A stretch of DNA of 64,000 bases from RCC90-49c sp051016155. Its GTDB lineage: Bacteria; Bacteroidota; Bacteroidia; Cytophagales; Amoebophilaceae. The first letter of the stretch is position 1; the number at the start of each line of letters is the position of its first letter. This document shows, piece after piece, positions 8,307-16,861 of this stretch. The DNA is taken from the NCBI GenBank assembly GCA_051016155.1, contig CP136537.1, forward strand, positions 1,382,064-1,446,063, read 5' to 3'. The position numbers and the translations under genes were made by a program. The notes under the pieces are model-generated. The model had not been told where the DNA came from and ran no database searches. It saw nothing but the letters and a program-made list of their open reading frames with translations.

Positions 8307-8891
8307 TCAGAAAAGATCAACCCCCATGCTGAGTATCCACTGGTGGTTTCGATGATGCGTGTAGACACCAGCAATCTTCTCCCCAAACTTGGTCAAGTTG
8401 CCTTCGTACTTTAAGTCAATCACCATATTCCATATATCAACGCCCAAGCCCCCTTGCCATCCAACCGTGACGTATTGGTAATGCTCTTTCACATCTTTGC
8501 CCCCTTCTGTGGCGCTGAAGAGTAAACTAAAGACAGGACCTATCTGTGCTCTCATACCTAAAAAGGAAATGCCTGGTAACACAGGTATGTCTAGCTTGGT
8601 AAAACTTAGCTTGAGCTCCTTATCTTCCCCTGCGCGACTAAATTTTGCCCCAGACCCAGTGATGAGTATTTCAGGCTGTAAGTAAAACACAGAAACAGTG
8701 AGCCGAGCGAACCCTCCTACGTGGTACCCCCAGTGATCTTTGAAGGTCAATCTAGACTGCGTTTTGGCTGCCTCATCTACTGCAAGCTGCGAGAGACTCA
8801 CCCCTGCACGGGGACCTATGCTAAACACCTTGGCCTGAACAAAATGAGTAGCCATCATAAAGCATAGTAGTGTAATAGTTACCTTTTTCAT
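8307..8891 (-). CDS. Small outer-membrane beta-barrel protein (PorT/OmpX-like)
   Basis: The protein has 194 residues. Residues 1-20 are a clear Sec signal peptide ending VQA. The rest shows alternating amphipathic strands, ends in aromatic Phe (SMGVDLF), and matches the 'porin family / outer-membrane beta-barrel' proteins common in Bacteroidota. It probably forms a narrow 8-stranded barrel in the outer membrane. No substrate can be named. An IS5-family element lies just downstream of its stop and a period-8 repeat block lies upstream. Confidence 0.78.
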   Translation of the reverse strand: MKKVTITLLCFMMATHFVQAKVFSIGPRAGVSLSQLAVDEAAKTQSRLTFKDHWGYHVGGFARLTVSVFYLQPEILITGSGAKFSRAGEDKELKLSFTKLDIPVLPGISFLGMRAQIGPVFSLLFSATEGGKDVKEHYQYVTVGWQGGLGVDIWNMVIDLKYEGNLTKFGEKIAGVYTHHRNHQWILSMGVDLF

Positions 8892-8963
8892 AGTGGTCTT
8901 ACGATGGATGGAGGATGAAGTTTCGAGTGTGTCTGATGAAAAAAATCGTTGCCGATACTATAA

Positions 8964-9110
8964 TGAACAAATAGTGCAATCAACAAATGAGGCAATAACT
9001 CAATAATCTATGAACCCAACGAACCAACAGTCTAATGAATAATCAGACAAATGATCAATAACGCAATAATCAAATGGACCAACAAACAAATAATCTAATA
9101 AGCCCATGAA
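8964..9110. repeat. Period-8 intergenic repeat block (CAATAANN type)
   Basis: Units such as CAATCAAC, CAATAACT, CAATAATC, CAACGAAC, CAACAGTC and AATAATCA follow one another with an 8-base phase. The rest of the 474-bp gap before atpD (9111-9365) shows no gene. Orientation is opposite to the block at 45621. Confidence 0.6.
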
Positions 9111-9365
9111 ACCTCATCTATTTCAAGAAAAGGGATTTATGTGCTAATTTTACAGCATATACGAGTAGAAGCTACATGGTGTAGGCAATCAGACCGTTAG
9201 TAGTACCTACTCTGTGCCTAGATGCCATGCTACATGCTGAGTGATTGATAGGCGACTTAATGGATGGCTAATTGACCATCATCCCCCTTCCTGATCCAGT
9301 GAGGGCGCTCTTTGTGCTGAGCAATGAATCAACGACACTACCCAACTTTATTATATACATAATCA

Positions 9366-10877
9366 ATGACCCACACCGGAGAAATCACCCAAATACTAGG
9401 CCCCGTAGTCGATGTTAGTTTTGACGAACAAACCACAGTTCCTAATCTCCTCAATGCACTAGAAGTCACTAAAGAAGATGGCCAGAAGGTGGTGCTAGAA
9501 TGCCAGCTGCATGTGGGCGAACGCTGCGTCAGGACCATTGCTATGGACAGTACGGAAGGCCTTGTGCGAGGCATGAAAGTGACTGATACAGGTGCTCCTA
9601 TTGCCATGCCAGTGGGTGAAGCCATTAGAGGAAGACTCTTCAACGTTCTGGGCGAAGCCATAGACGGGATTCCACAGCCTGCTGTAACACAAAAGCTACC
9701 TATTTACAGAGATGCCCCTGCATTCAAGGACCTGGCTAGTACCACTGAAGTACTCTATACAGGCATCAAGGTCATCGACCTGCTGGCTCCTTATGTGAAA
9801 GGCGGCAAGATTGGGCTTTTTGGAGGCGCTGGAGTAGGCAAAACAGTGCTGATCATGGAGCTCATCGATAACATTGCCAAAGCTTACTCGGGCGTATCTG
9901 TATTTGCAGGCGTAGGAGAGCGCACCCGAGAAGGCAACGATCTATTGCGAGAAATGATTGAAGCAGGCGTGATCAATTATGGAGAAGCCTTTAAGAAGTC
10001 TATGCAAGAAGGCAACTGGGACCTCTCCCAGGTCGATGAGGAAGCCCTCAAAACCTCCCAGGCCACGCTCATCTTTGGCCAGATGAACGAATCGCCAGGG
10101 GCCAGGGCCAGAGTAGCACTTACTGGGCTTACGGCAGCAGAGTATTTCCGAGATGGCAAAGACATGGAGCAAGGCCAAGGCAGGGATGTACTTTTCTTTA
10201 TCGATAATATCTTTCGCTTCACGCAAGCAGGCTCTGAGGTATCTACCTTGCTAGGCAGGATGCCTTCAGCCGTGGGCTATCAACCTACGCTGGCCACAGA
10301 AATGGGCGCTATGCAAGAGCGCATCACCTCCTCCAAGCAGGGTTCCATTACTTCTGTACAGGCTGTGTACGTGCCTGCAGATGACCTGACTGATCCGGCT
10401 CCTGCCGCTACTTTTGCCCACCTCGATGCCACTACTGTGCTCTCTCGTAAGATTGCAGAGCTAGGGATCTATCCAGCCGTAGACCCACTTGACTCTTCTT
10501 CACGCATCTTGAGCCCAGCCATTGTGGGCCAGGCCCACTACGACACGGCCCAGCGGATCAAAAGGATTCTACAACGCTACAAAGAGCTACAAGATATTAT
10601 TGCCATTCTGGGCATGGACGAGCTGTCAGAAGAAGATACTAAAACAGTGTATCGAGCTAGGAAGGTACAACGGTTCTTGTCACAGCCTTTCCACGTGGCT
10701 GAGCAGTTTACAGGATTGAAAGGGGTGCTGGTAGATATCAAAGACACCATCAAAGGGTTCAACATGATTTTGGATGGAGAACTAGACCACCTACCTGAAT
10801 CAGCCTTCAACCTGGTGGGCACCATAGAGCAAGCCATTGAAAAAGGAGAGCAGATGATCGCAGAGGCTGGAGAGTGA
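9366..10877 (+). CDS. atpD: ATP synthase F1 subunit beta
   Basis: This 503-residue protein is a full-length F1 beta subunit, the catalytic nucleotide-binding subunit of the ATP synthase. Visible motifs are Walker A GGAGVGKT (about 154-161), GERTREGND, the Walker B region DVLFFIDNIFRFTQAGSEVS, and DELSEED (about 417-423). No other atp gene is adjacent: the partner epsilon gene, which usually follows atpD in Bacteroidota, is missing here, and the next gene (recO) is convergent. The ORF starts at ATG right after an AT-rich stretch. Confidence 0.98.
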   Translation: MTHTGEITQILGPVVDVSFDEQTTVPNLLNALEVTKEDGQKVVLECQLHVGERCVRTIAMDSTEGLVRGMKVTDTGAPIAMPVGEAIRGRLFNVLGEAIDGIPQPAVTQKLPIYRDAPAFKDLASTTEVLYTGIKVIDLLAPYVKGGKIGLFGGAGVGKTVLIMELIDNIAKAYSGVSVFAGVGERTREGNDLLREMIEAGVINYGEAFKKSMQEGNWDLSQVDEEALKTSQATLIFGQMNESPGARARVALTGLTAAEYFRDGKDMEQGQGRDVLFFIDNIFRFTQAGSEVSTLLGRMPSAVGYQPTLATEMGAMQERITSSKQGSITSVQAVYVPADDLTDPAPAATFAHLDATTVLSRKIAELGIYPAVDPLDSSSRILSPAIVGQAHYDTAQRIKRILQRYKELQDIIAILGMDELSEEDTKTVYRARKVQRFLSQPFHVAEQFTGLKGVLVDIKDTIKGFNMILDGELDHLPESAFNLVGTIEQAIEKGEQMIAEAGE

Positions 10878-10908
10878 GGGGAACAGACACAAGCTCCTTA
10901 AAAGTAGG

Positions 10909-11595
10909 CTAGCCAAGCGCCTGGAGCACCTTCAATGACTGGAGGGTGTCCAATGCGTCCATATGCAATTGATAAAACTTGATCACTGCCTCTGTCATGT
11001 TCCTTTGCGTAGCCTTATCCATAGCAACGTGTCCCTGTGGCCCACCAGCCAGTAGACTAGCTAAGCTTTCTATAGCTTCTTGCCGCATCTCCCAGTGCTG
11101 TCCTGAACGACGCAGCTGCGCGTAAAGCTCTTGGGCCGTGCTGATCCCAAAGCCCAAATAATGACACAGCTGGAGCATGAAAGTCAGGTGGAATAACTCA
11201 TAGTCAGTCGTTTGAGCTTCAAAATTCCCTATTGCTTGCCACAAAAAATGGAACAAGCTTTCATTGTGCTCTTCCTCCCGAATCACTTTGGTCAAAAGCT
11301 CTGCTAGAAAAACAGCGATGGTCGCTTTTTTGAGGTTCCCCAAGATATGGCTGTTAGGGGCATGGCACTTCACTTCGGCCACCCGCTGCAGGTTTACTTG
11401 CTTTTTGTGATACACCACCAGGTCCAAACGCGTGAGGGGCTGAAAAAGAGCCATGCTGTAGCGGGGCTTTTGCGTCCTTACTCCATGAATCACATAAGCC
11501 TGCGACCCCAAAGCTTCAGTAAAAATCTTGGCAATGATCGAGGTCTCCCGAAATTTAAGGTGGCTCAATACAATGCCTGAGGTTTTATGCAGCAT
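10909..11595 (-). CDS. recO: DNA repair protein RecO
   Basis: This 228-residue RecO protein helps RecA load in the RecFOR pathway of gap repair. The N-terminal OB-fold is recognisable (TSGIVLSHLKFRETSIIAKI, then GVRTQKPRYSMALFQPLTRL), followed by a helical domain. The usual CxxC zinc motif of many RecO proteins is not obvious, as in other Bacteroidota homologues. It is transcribed toward atpD. Confidence 0.9.
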   Translation of the reverse strand: MLHKTSGIVLSHLKFRETSIIAKIFTEALGSQAYVIHGVRTQKPRYSMALFQPLTRLDLVVYHKKQVNLQRVAEVKCHAPNSHILGNLKKATIAVFLAELLTKVIREEEHNESLFHFLWQAIGNFEAQTTDYELFHLTFMLQLCHYLGFGISTAQELYAQLRRSGQHWEMRQEAIESLASLLAGGPQGHVAMDKATQRNMTEAVIKFYQLHMDALDTLQSLKVLQALG

Positions 11596-11639
11596 TGATT
11601 CATTTAGTTATTTGTTTATTAGGACAAAAGCGCAGTAGT

Positions 11640-11865
11640 TATCAGTGGCGTTGTGCAGTGCGCCAAAGAAGTTAATGAGCGAATATAACTCCTACTCAAC
11701 TTGGACGAAACTTTGGAGAGAAGGGCACTTCTCTCCTTACGCAGTGGCCTTGTCTTTCCGAACCTGGCAAGGAATCTCTGCGTGCTGTGGGCCTCGTAGG
11801 GATGTTTCGATGCGCTCAACATGACAAAAGGAGGCGTATTAAGAAGGGGCGCGTAAGGTGAGTGC
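11640..11865. repeat. Dispersed intergenic element, family 2
   Basis: The segment contains GGGATGTTTCGATGCGCTCAA followed by CATGACAAAAGG and GCGTAAGGTGAGTGCCTAATT. This is the motif order also seen near 21050, 51930, 54130 and (inverted) 56060. Several open frames cross it but none resembles a protein. Confidence 0.5.
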
Positions 11866-11868
11866 CTA

Positions 11869-11930
11869 ATTGTAGGAGTTTTAGTTGTTAGACAATTTAA
11901 CCAATGTCAGATTAAATTTCAACTACTACA
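11869..11930 (-). mobile_element. Solo left end of IS481
   Basis: About 62 bp match, in reverse orientation, the left end of the complete IS481 at 56554, ending with ATTTCAACTACTACA at 11930. No transposase sequence follows, so this is a relic left by deletion. Confidence 0.85.
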
Positions 11931-11972
11931 CGTATGCCAAGAGAGGGAGCTCATTTCTGGCCGCTATTCAAA

Positions 11973-12104
11973 TTAGATGTCTAGCTTTATGGCTAGGCGT
12001 CTCCTGACGACACTGTCTAGAGCAAATTGGGTCTTATCGACATACACATACCCTTCGGTGAGGATATGACGAATACTCTGAATGCCGATAGGGAGCTTCT
12101 TCAT
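11973..12104 (-). pseudogene. N-terminal relic of an AAA-ATPase/PD-(D/E)XK nuclease
   Basis: A 43-codon frame starts MKKLPIGIQSIRHILTEG and continues YVYVDKTQFALD. It is clearly homologous to the first 30 residues of the complete gene at 29139-30743 (MKRLPIGIQSIEKILGKG, then YVYVDKTQFALE). Similarity then stops and a stop codon follows, so it is a decayed second copy. Nothing else coding is visible between 12105 and 12427. Confidence 0.75.
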
Positions 12105-12427
12105 GGCAATTAATCTGTAGTGTAGGGTCCCTAGGAGTGACAAATGTAACAGATATCTTGGAGAAGGTAGCGCTGTCGAACCCCCACTGGTACAAGCCCA
12201 AATGAGACAAAATTTTTCACTTATGCCATAAAATAGTCTTGTATGCTTTGAGGATGAACTAGCGAAAAACGGGGCTAATGGTGCCTAGAGGAGCGCTCAA
12301 AAAGCCATAGTGGCTGAGCGACTTATGGGTAAGAGTATGCATCCAGAAGGAAAACTTTCTGTACTAAGAAATGGATTGACAACACTCCCTGGAATACCCA
12401 CCTCCTCACTGGCTGGACCATGGCGGT

Positions 12428-13147
12428 CTATTGTGCACGAAGAATAAAAGTGACTTTTCCTGTAGTAGTAGGGGCATAGCCGGTGTTATCAGTGGTTCTA
12501 CTAAAGGTTAGCTTGATCAAAGCCTCTTTGTAAATCTTTTCTACCAGCGGGCTAACAGTTTTATCCAGTGTCTTGACAGCGATCACCTCTCCCAAGTCGT
12601 CGATCTTGATTTCAAAGACAATGGTGCCGCTTTCTTCGGTATCATCTTGTGGCTGCGGAACTGCATTCCAGGTCCATCCTGCCAGCTCTAACGAGGCCCC
12701 TGCCTGCTTGCCAGAGGAGGCCTTGTACAGGCCCCGTTCGTCAAGTGTCTCAGGTGGCTCTTCTGGGCTGGGTTGCATAGTTGCTTCAGGCGTGTCTTGA
12801 GAAGCTGCTTGGACTTGTTCCTGGGTTGTGTCTTGACCAGGCCCATCTTGCAGAGCAGGCACAGTGTCTTTGGGAGGTGGGGGAGGGGTTGCCTCAGCTG
12901 GCGCCAACTGGGCTGCTTGCTGGGTCTTGGCGGGCGGTTGTTCAGCAGGCTGGTCGCTAGGTGGAGAAAAAGGGGCAGGCATTGTCGGGCCTAGTGCAGT
13001 ACTGAGTTCAATGCTATAGCCAGAAGAAGTGGTCCCTGGCTGCTTTAGCGACAGGTGATAGACGCTTATGAGCAGCAAGGCATGCAACCCCAGCGATAGG
13101 ATCAGAGCTAACCTGTGGTTCGTATCTTGGGGGCTAAGACGGTCCAT
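12428..13147 (-). CDS. TonB-family energy transducer
   Basis: The protein has 239 residues. A membrane anchor lies at about residues 13-33 (LALILSLGLHALLLISVYHL), followed by a long Pro/Gln/Ala-rich periplasmic linker (about 50-150). The TonB/TolA-like C-terminal domain (about 170-239, GTIVFEIKIDDLGEVIAVKT) comes last. It would couple the proton-driven ExbB/ExbD motor to outer-membrane receptors or to envelope maintenance. It is the last gene of a SPOR-exbB-exbD-tonB operon; exbD ends 2 bp before it. TonB versus TolA cannot be decided from the sequence. Confidence 0.85.
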   Translation of the reverse strand: MDRLSPQDTNHRLALILSLGLHALLLISVYHLSLKQPGTTSSGYSIELSTALGPTMPAPFSPPSDQPAEQPPAKTQQAAQLAPAEATPPPPPKDTVPALQDGPGQDTTQEQVQAASQDTPEATMQPSPEEPPETLDERGLYKASSGKQAGASLELAGWTWNAVPQPQDDTEESGTIVFEIKIDDLGEVIAVKTLDKTVSPLVEKIYKEALIKLTFSRTTDNTGYAPTTTGKVTFILRAQ

Positions 13148-13149
13148 GA

Positions 13150-13539
13150 TTACTCAGACTGGGTGGCTACAGCCACCTTGGCATGGAGTGAAGCAGCGAT
13201 ATCGGTTACGTAGACGACCTGTGCGATGGGGACAGACTTGTCTACTTGCAACAATACAAAACGCTGGTCTATATTCAGTTTTTGTTGCAACACGCTCTCT
13301 AGTTGTGCGCGGTCGGTCGGCTGGTTGTCCACATAGTAGCAGAGGTCTGCAGTGATCATCACGTTGACTTGGGGCAAGAGGGTATCAGTATTGCTACTGA
13401 CAGGTAAGTCTATGGGCAAAGCCTGAGGAGTAACCGAAGCAACTGTGAGTAGGAAAAAAATAAGCAACAAAAAGACCACGTCTGTCATGGAAGACATGCT
13501 GAACTGAGGATCGATGCGATGTTGGTTGCTAAGCTTCAT
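13150..13539 (-). CDS. ExbD/TolR-family biopolymer transport protein
   Basis: The protein has 129 residues. A short cytoplasmic N-terminus (NQHRIDPQFSMSSMTDVVFLL) carries the conserved Asp at the membrane entry (about residue 20) that relays protons. One transmembrane helix (20-40) and a periplasmic domain follow. It pairs with the MotA/TolQ/ExbB channel encoded just upstream and the TonB-like gene just downstream. Confidence 0.9.
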   Translation of the reverse strand: MKLSNQHRIDPQFSMSSMTDVVFLLLIFFLLTVASVTPQALPIDLPVSSNTDTLLPQVNVMITADLCYYVDNQPTDRAQLESVLQQKLNIDQRFVLLQVDKSVPIAQVVYVTDIAASLHAKVAVATQSE

Positions 13540-13674
13540 GGCTTAGGTGGTACAAGACCGTTGTATTATTGAGCGCTTTTGTGATTGCGTGATTGTAAAG
13601 TTCCTTCTGGGCTTGTAATAACAATTTTTAACGTGTTAACAGCATATTAAGTGCACTTTTCAACAGTCTCCGTG

Positions 13675-14376
13675 CTATTGAGAGGCTGAGCGGCGCTCTA
13701 TAAGCGTGAGAAACTGGTTAGAGGCATATTCAATATGGCGTGTCGCTTTCTGGATGCGTATGAGTAAGTAATTATAGCCCAAGTGGGCCACAATGCCCAC
13801 CACCAGTCCTGCTGCGGTGGTGATCATGGCCTCGTAGATGCCTCCAGAGAGCAACTTGGGACTAACCTGATCGGTGGCTTGGGCCATGGCCATGAATGCC
13901 TGAATCATGCCTATGACAGTGCCTAGAAAGCCTAGCATAGGGGCTGCCCCTGCAATGGTGCCCAACAAAGCGAGGTTCCTTTCCAGTTTGTGGACTTCCA
14001 TCTGGCCAGTGTTTTCAATCGCCGCTTCTATGGTTTTGATTGGTTGATCCAACTGTGCCGTGCCTGCTTGGATGATCTTGGCTATAGCATAGTGCTTTTG
14101 AACGCACAGTGCTTCTATTCCTGATTTGTCTCCTTCTGAGGTTCTGGCATAGATATTATCTATCCACTTTTGAGGTACTCGTGCTAATCTTCTAAGTGTG
14201 ATTAGCCTTTCTATAATGGCATATACTGTCAGAACAGAAAGCAGCAAGATAGGTACCATGACCCATCCTCCTTTAAGGAGCAGTGCCAATAAAGAGGTCG
14301 TATGGGTGCTCCCTTCTTCTGGTGGGAGCGTATTGCTGATCACATTCACTTGTAGCCAGCTTATGCAACTGCTCAT
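13675..14376 (-). CDS. MotA/TolQ/ExbB proton-channel protein
   Basis: The 233-residue protein has three membrane helices (about 30-55, 140-165, 180-205). The signature GAAPMLGFLGTVIGMIQAF (about 144-162) and the GIYEAMITTAAGLVVGI helix are typical of ExbB/TolQ. It forms the proton channel that powers the TonB-like protein. The first 25 residues look like an added periplasmic segment; a later start is possible but no better ATG is evident. A 135-bp gap separates it from exbD. Confidence 0.9.
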   Translation of the reverse strand: MSSCISWLQVNVISNTLPPEEGSTHTTSLLALLLKGGWVMVPILLLSVLTVYAIIERLITLRRLARVPQKWIDNIYARTSEGDKSGIEALCVQKHYAIAKIIQAGTAQLDQPIKTIEAAIENTGQMEVHKLERNLALLGTIAGAAPMLGFLGTVIGMIQAFMAMAQATDQVSPKLLSGGIYEAMITTAAGLVVGIVAHLGYNYLLIRIQKATRHIEYASNQFLTLIERRSASQ

Positions 14377-14383
14377 AGGGTGT

Positions 14384-14962
14384 TTAGTATTTCAAAATCC
14401 ATAGTTGGGAACCATGAGTAGCCTTGAGTTCTCTTAGTTGGTCATAGGCTTCGTGGAATATTTTCTTTTGCTCGATGGCAACGCGAAAGAAAAACTCTCC
14501 TTCTTTGGGTTCGATAATGGTAACATTGATTCCTTGCTTGGCCAATCGCTCAGCATGGTCCATAGCCAAGTCGCTATCTATAAAGCTCCCTGCTACCACA
14601 TAATGTATATCTTGTGGTGTGTTGACTTTTGTGATAGTGCCTTTTTGGGGTTTAGTGGGTACTGGTGGCTCTATTTCTAACTTCTCCTCAAGAGGAGGGG
14701 GCTCTGCAGCATCGTCGTCTATGAAGTCTATATCCTTTTGTTCGTAGGCTTCTACTCCTTCGTCTATTTGATGATCCGTAGAAGATGAATGATAGAAGAA
14801 CCAATAGACCATGCCTGTTCCTATGGCCAGCACAACGCCTATCATAATGGCAATGATTCTGAGCCAGTTGGTCTCTTCGCGCTCTATAGGTTTAAATTCA
14901 GCTTGGGGAAGACCAAAGTTACTGTCTCTTTCTTGCCGAGGTTCATTAGTTCTTGTAGCCAT
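14384..14962 (-). CDS. Membrane-anchored SPOR-domain protein
   Basis: The protein has 192 residues: a cytoplasmic N-terminus, one membrane helix (about 34-55), an acidic and proline-rich linker (60-110), then a SPOR-like domain (about 115-192, IHYVVAGSFIDSDLAMDHAE). SPOR domains bind denuded peptidoglycan glycan at division sites. Only 7 bp separate it from the exbB-like gene, suggesting an operon and a link between division and the TonB/Tol motor. Confidence 0.8.
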   Translation of the reverse strand: MATRTNEPRQERDSNFGLPQAEFKPIEREETNWLRIIAIMIGVVLAIGTGMVYWFFYHSSSTDHQIDEGVEAYEQKDIDFIDDDAAEPPPLEEKLEIEPPVPTKPQKGTITKVNTPQDIHYVVAGSFIDSDLAMDHAERLAKQGINVTIIEPKEGEFFFRVAIEQKKIFHEAYDQLRELKATHGSQLWILKY

Positions 14963-15112
14963 GTCTAATAAGGTTTGTGTCTAGCTGAGATATACTCCAA
15001 AAGTAATCATTTTTTTCATTGGGGCCTTTGCGCAATGCCTCTCCCTCCGCGCGCGCAGCTATTCTGACCCTAAGGTACTTTTTGCAACAGTCGTTGAGCG
15101 CTTGGTAGAACA

Positions 15113-15685
15113 CTAGCTGAGTGCTCGGTAGCGGAAACAATCTACCGTATGGTCATTGACTAGCCCGGCTGATTGCAGATAGGCGTAGATGATTGTACTC
15201 CCTACAAACTTGAACCCTCTCTTTTTTAGGTCTTTGCTGATTTGGTCTGAGAGGGGGGTATGGGCCGGTACTTCTTCTGCGTGCTGCCAATGATTGAGTA
15301 GAGGTTTCCCTCCCACAAAGCGCCAAATATATTGATCAAAGCTGCCAAAAGCAGCCTGTATGGCCAGAAAACTTTGGGCATTACGCACCGTAGCCTCAAT
15401 CTTGAGCCGATTACGGACAATGCTGGCATCTGCACAGAGCTCTTGAATTTGGAGGGGTTCAAAAGCAGCTACTTTTGCTGCGTCAAACTGTGCAAAAGCT
15501 TGGCGATAGCCGGACCGCTTTCTCAGTATGGTGAGCCAGCTTAGGCCAGCCTGAGCGCCCTCTAGGGTCAATAGCTCAAAATGTAGGGTATCATCATGCA
15601 CTGGCACGCCCCATTCCTTATCGTGGTATTGGACGTAGTCTTGGTGAGCTACGTTGGCCCACGCACACCGTTTTTTATGCCTCAT
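15113..15685 (-). CDS. tag: DNA-3-methyladenine glycosylase I
   Basis: This enzyme removes 3-methyladenine from DNA to start base-excision repair. The zinc-binding residues of Tag are present: Cys in KKRCAWA near the N-terminus, His in YHDKEWG, and His and Cys near the end (NDHTVDCFRY). Family signatures LTLEGAQAGLSWLTILRKR and SFDQYIWRFVGG are clear. The open frame begins 15 codons earlier; MRHKKRCAWA is chosen because Tag proteins start just before the zinc cysteine. The 340-bp gap beyond (15731-16070) shows nothing recognisable. Confidence 0.93.
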   Translation of the reverse strand: MRHKKRCAWANVAHQDYVQYHDKEWGVPVHDDTLHFELLTLEGAQAGLSWLTILRKRSGYRQAFAQFDAAKVAAFEPLQIQELCADASIVRNRLKIEATVRNAQSFLAIQAAFGSFDQYIWRFVGGKPLLNHWQHAEEVPAHTPLSDQISKDLKKRGFKFVGSTIIYAYLQSAGLVNDHTVDCFRYRALS

Positions 15686-16070
15686 AGCTGCAGTCATAGT
15701 AGAAGAGTGGTCGTGCAGGTGTCCACTCACTTGCCCGCTTGTGGGCAGCCCAGGGGCAGCAGCACGCTCGCAAGGGAAGGAATCAGGGTTTGCACTGTAG
15801 GGCTGCGTAACGAGCCCATTGTGTGATTGAGGAATCCAGTGATTTACAAAGTCTTACTAGTCCCAAAGAAAATCTATTATGAAAGTATAGAAGCGTAGCT
15901 AAAACTATTTTGCCACTGCCTAACAACGGCAATATTAAGCAAAGGGACTAAGCTTTAGAAACCCAGAGGCTCCTCGATCGCTTTTGTCGGGGTGTCAACA
16001 GCAGGCTCCATCAGTATTTGTATCTTAGCTGATACTTTTAGAGTGCCGAAAGGGCTGTGCGGCCATTCCT

Positions 16071-16718
16071 TCAAGTTGACTTTTTTCCCTTGCTCTTTCC
16101 TTTATCGCTGTTCTTGGCTTTAGAAACATCTCTCGGAGCTTTTAGCACCTCTGTTCTTGTCTCTGTATGAGGGTGATCACCTTTGCGTTCTACGGTGACA
16201 GTGAGGGTATATTTTTCTCCTGCTTTGGTGCCTGGCGCTGGTTTATATTCGACTTTGAATAAAACATGTTTGCCTTCCTCAAATGCAGTATTATCTTTCC
16301 CTAAGCCCCCGTTTTTACCTGTAAGCCATAACTCTCCTAAACTTCTGTCATTGAGGTCAACTGTGTACTCGAGGCCTTTATTTGATTTTCCACCTGAACC
16401 TTTCAGTTCTCCCTGAGCATCTTTTACAGAGGCAGTCACAAATAGTTCTGAAAGCTTCATCCCTGCACTTCCGGGAGTGATCTTTACTTCTGCAAAGCAG
16501 CGGTTTTTAGAAGTTTTGTCTTGTACCTCCAGCCCAAACTTATCCGGATCAATCTTTTTTGCTTCTTTGCCTGGTGGGCCAGAAGAGCCCCTGCCTGAGG
16601 AGGTTGGCTCACCATCTCCTCCACCATCAGAACCACAAGAGGCCTGCTGCAAGAGCAATAAGCCCATGAGCAGGATAGGAAAAAGCGCAAAAAATCTTTT
16701 ATACAAGGATTTCGACAT
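16071..16718 (-). CDS. Lipoprotein of unknown function
   Basis: A signal peptide with lipobox (LLLLQQASC, cysteine about residue 29) is followed by a Gly/Ser/Pro-rich tether and a beta-rich domain (about 60-200) of immunoglobulin-like appearance. The C-terminus is very basic (AKNSDKGKSKGKKST). The start at MSKSLYKRF is preferred over the Met two codons upstream. The N-terminal design (CGSDGGGDG...) resembles the frameshifted lipoprotein at 47160, suggesting a family. No function is recognised. Confidence 0.75.
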   Translation of the reverse strand: MSKSLYKRFFALFPILLMGLLLLQQASCGSDGGGDGEPTSSGRGSSGPPGKEAKKIDPDKFGLEVQDKTSKNRCFAEVKITPGSAGMKLSELFVTASVKDAQGELKGSGGKSNKGLEYTVDLNDRSLGELWLTGKNGGLGKDNTAFEEGKHVLFKVEYKPAPGTKAGEKYTLTVTVERKGDHPHTETRTEVLKAPRDVSKAKNSDKGKSKGKKST

Positions 16719-16861
16719 AGCCATATGTAGTCATGTTTTGTTCAAAAATGGTTACTGCTTCTCGCCCCTGCAGCTTTCCCTGCAGCGCGCATTGTTCTAC
16801 TTTTGCTGTAGTCAGCAAAGCTTCGAAAAGATAACACATAGTACGCGTACTTCATTCCTTC

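Noticed and set aside
12105..12427. Gap upstream of the decayed nuclease relic
   Set aside because: No frame, repeat or RNA gene could be supported.
15731..16070. Gap between tag and the lipoprotein gene
   Set aside because: Searched for tRNA, small genes and repeats; nothing convincing.
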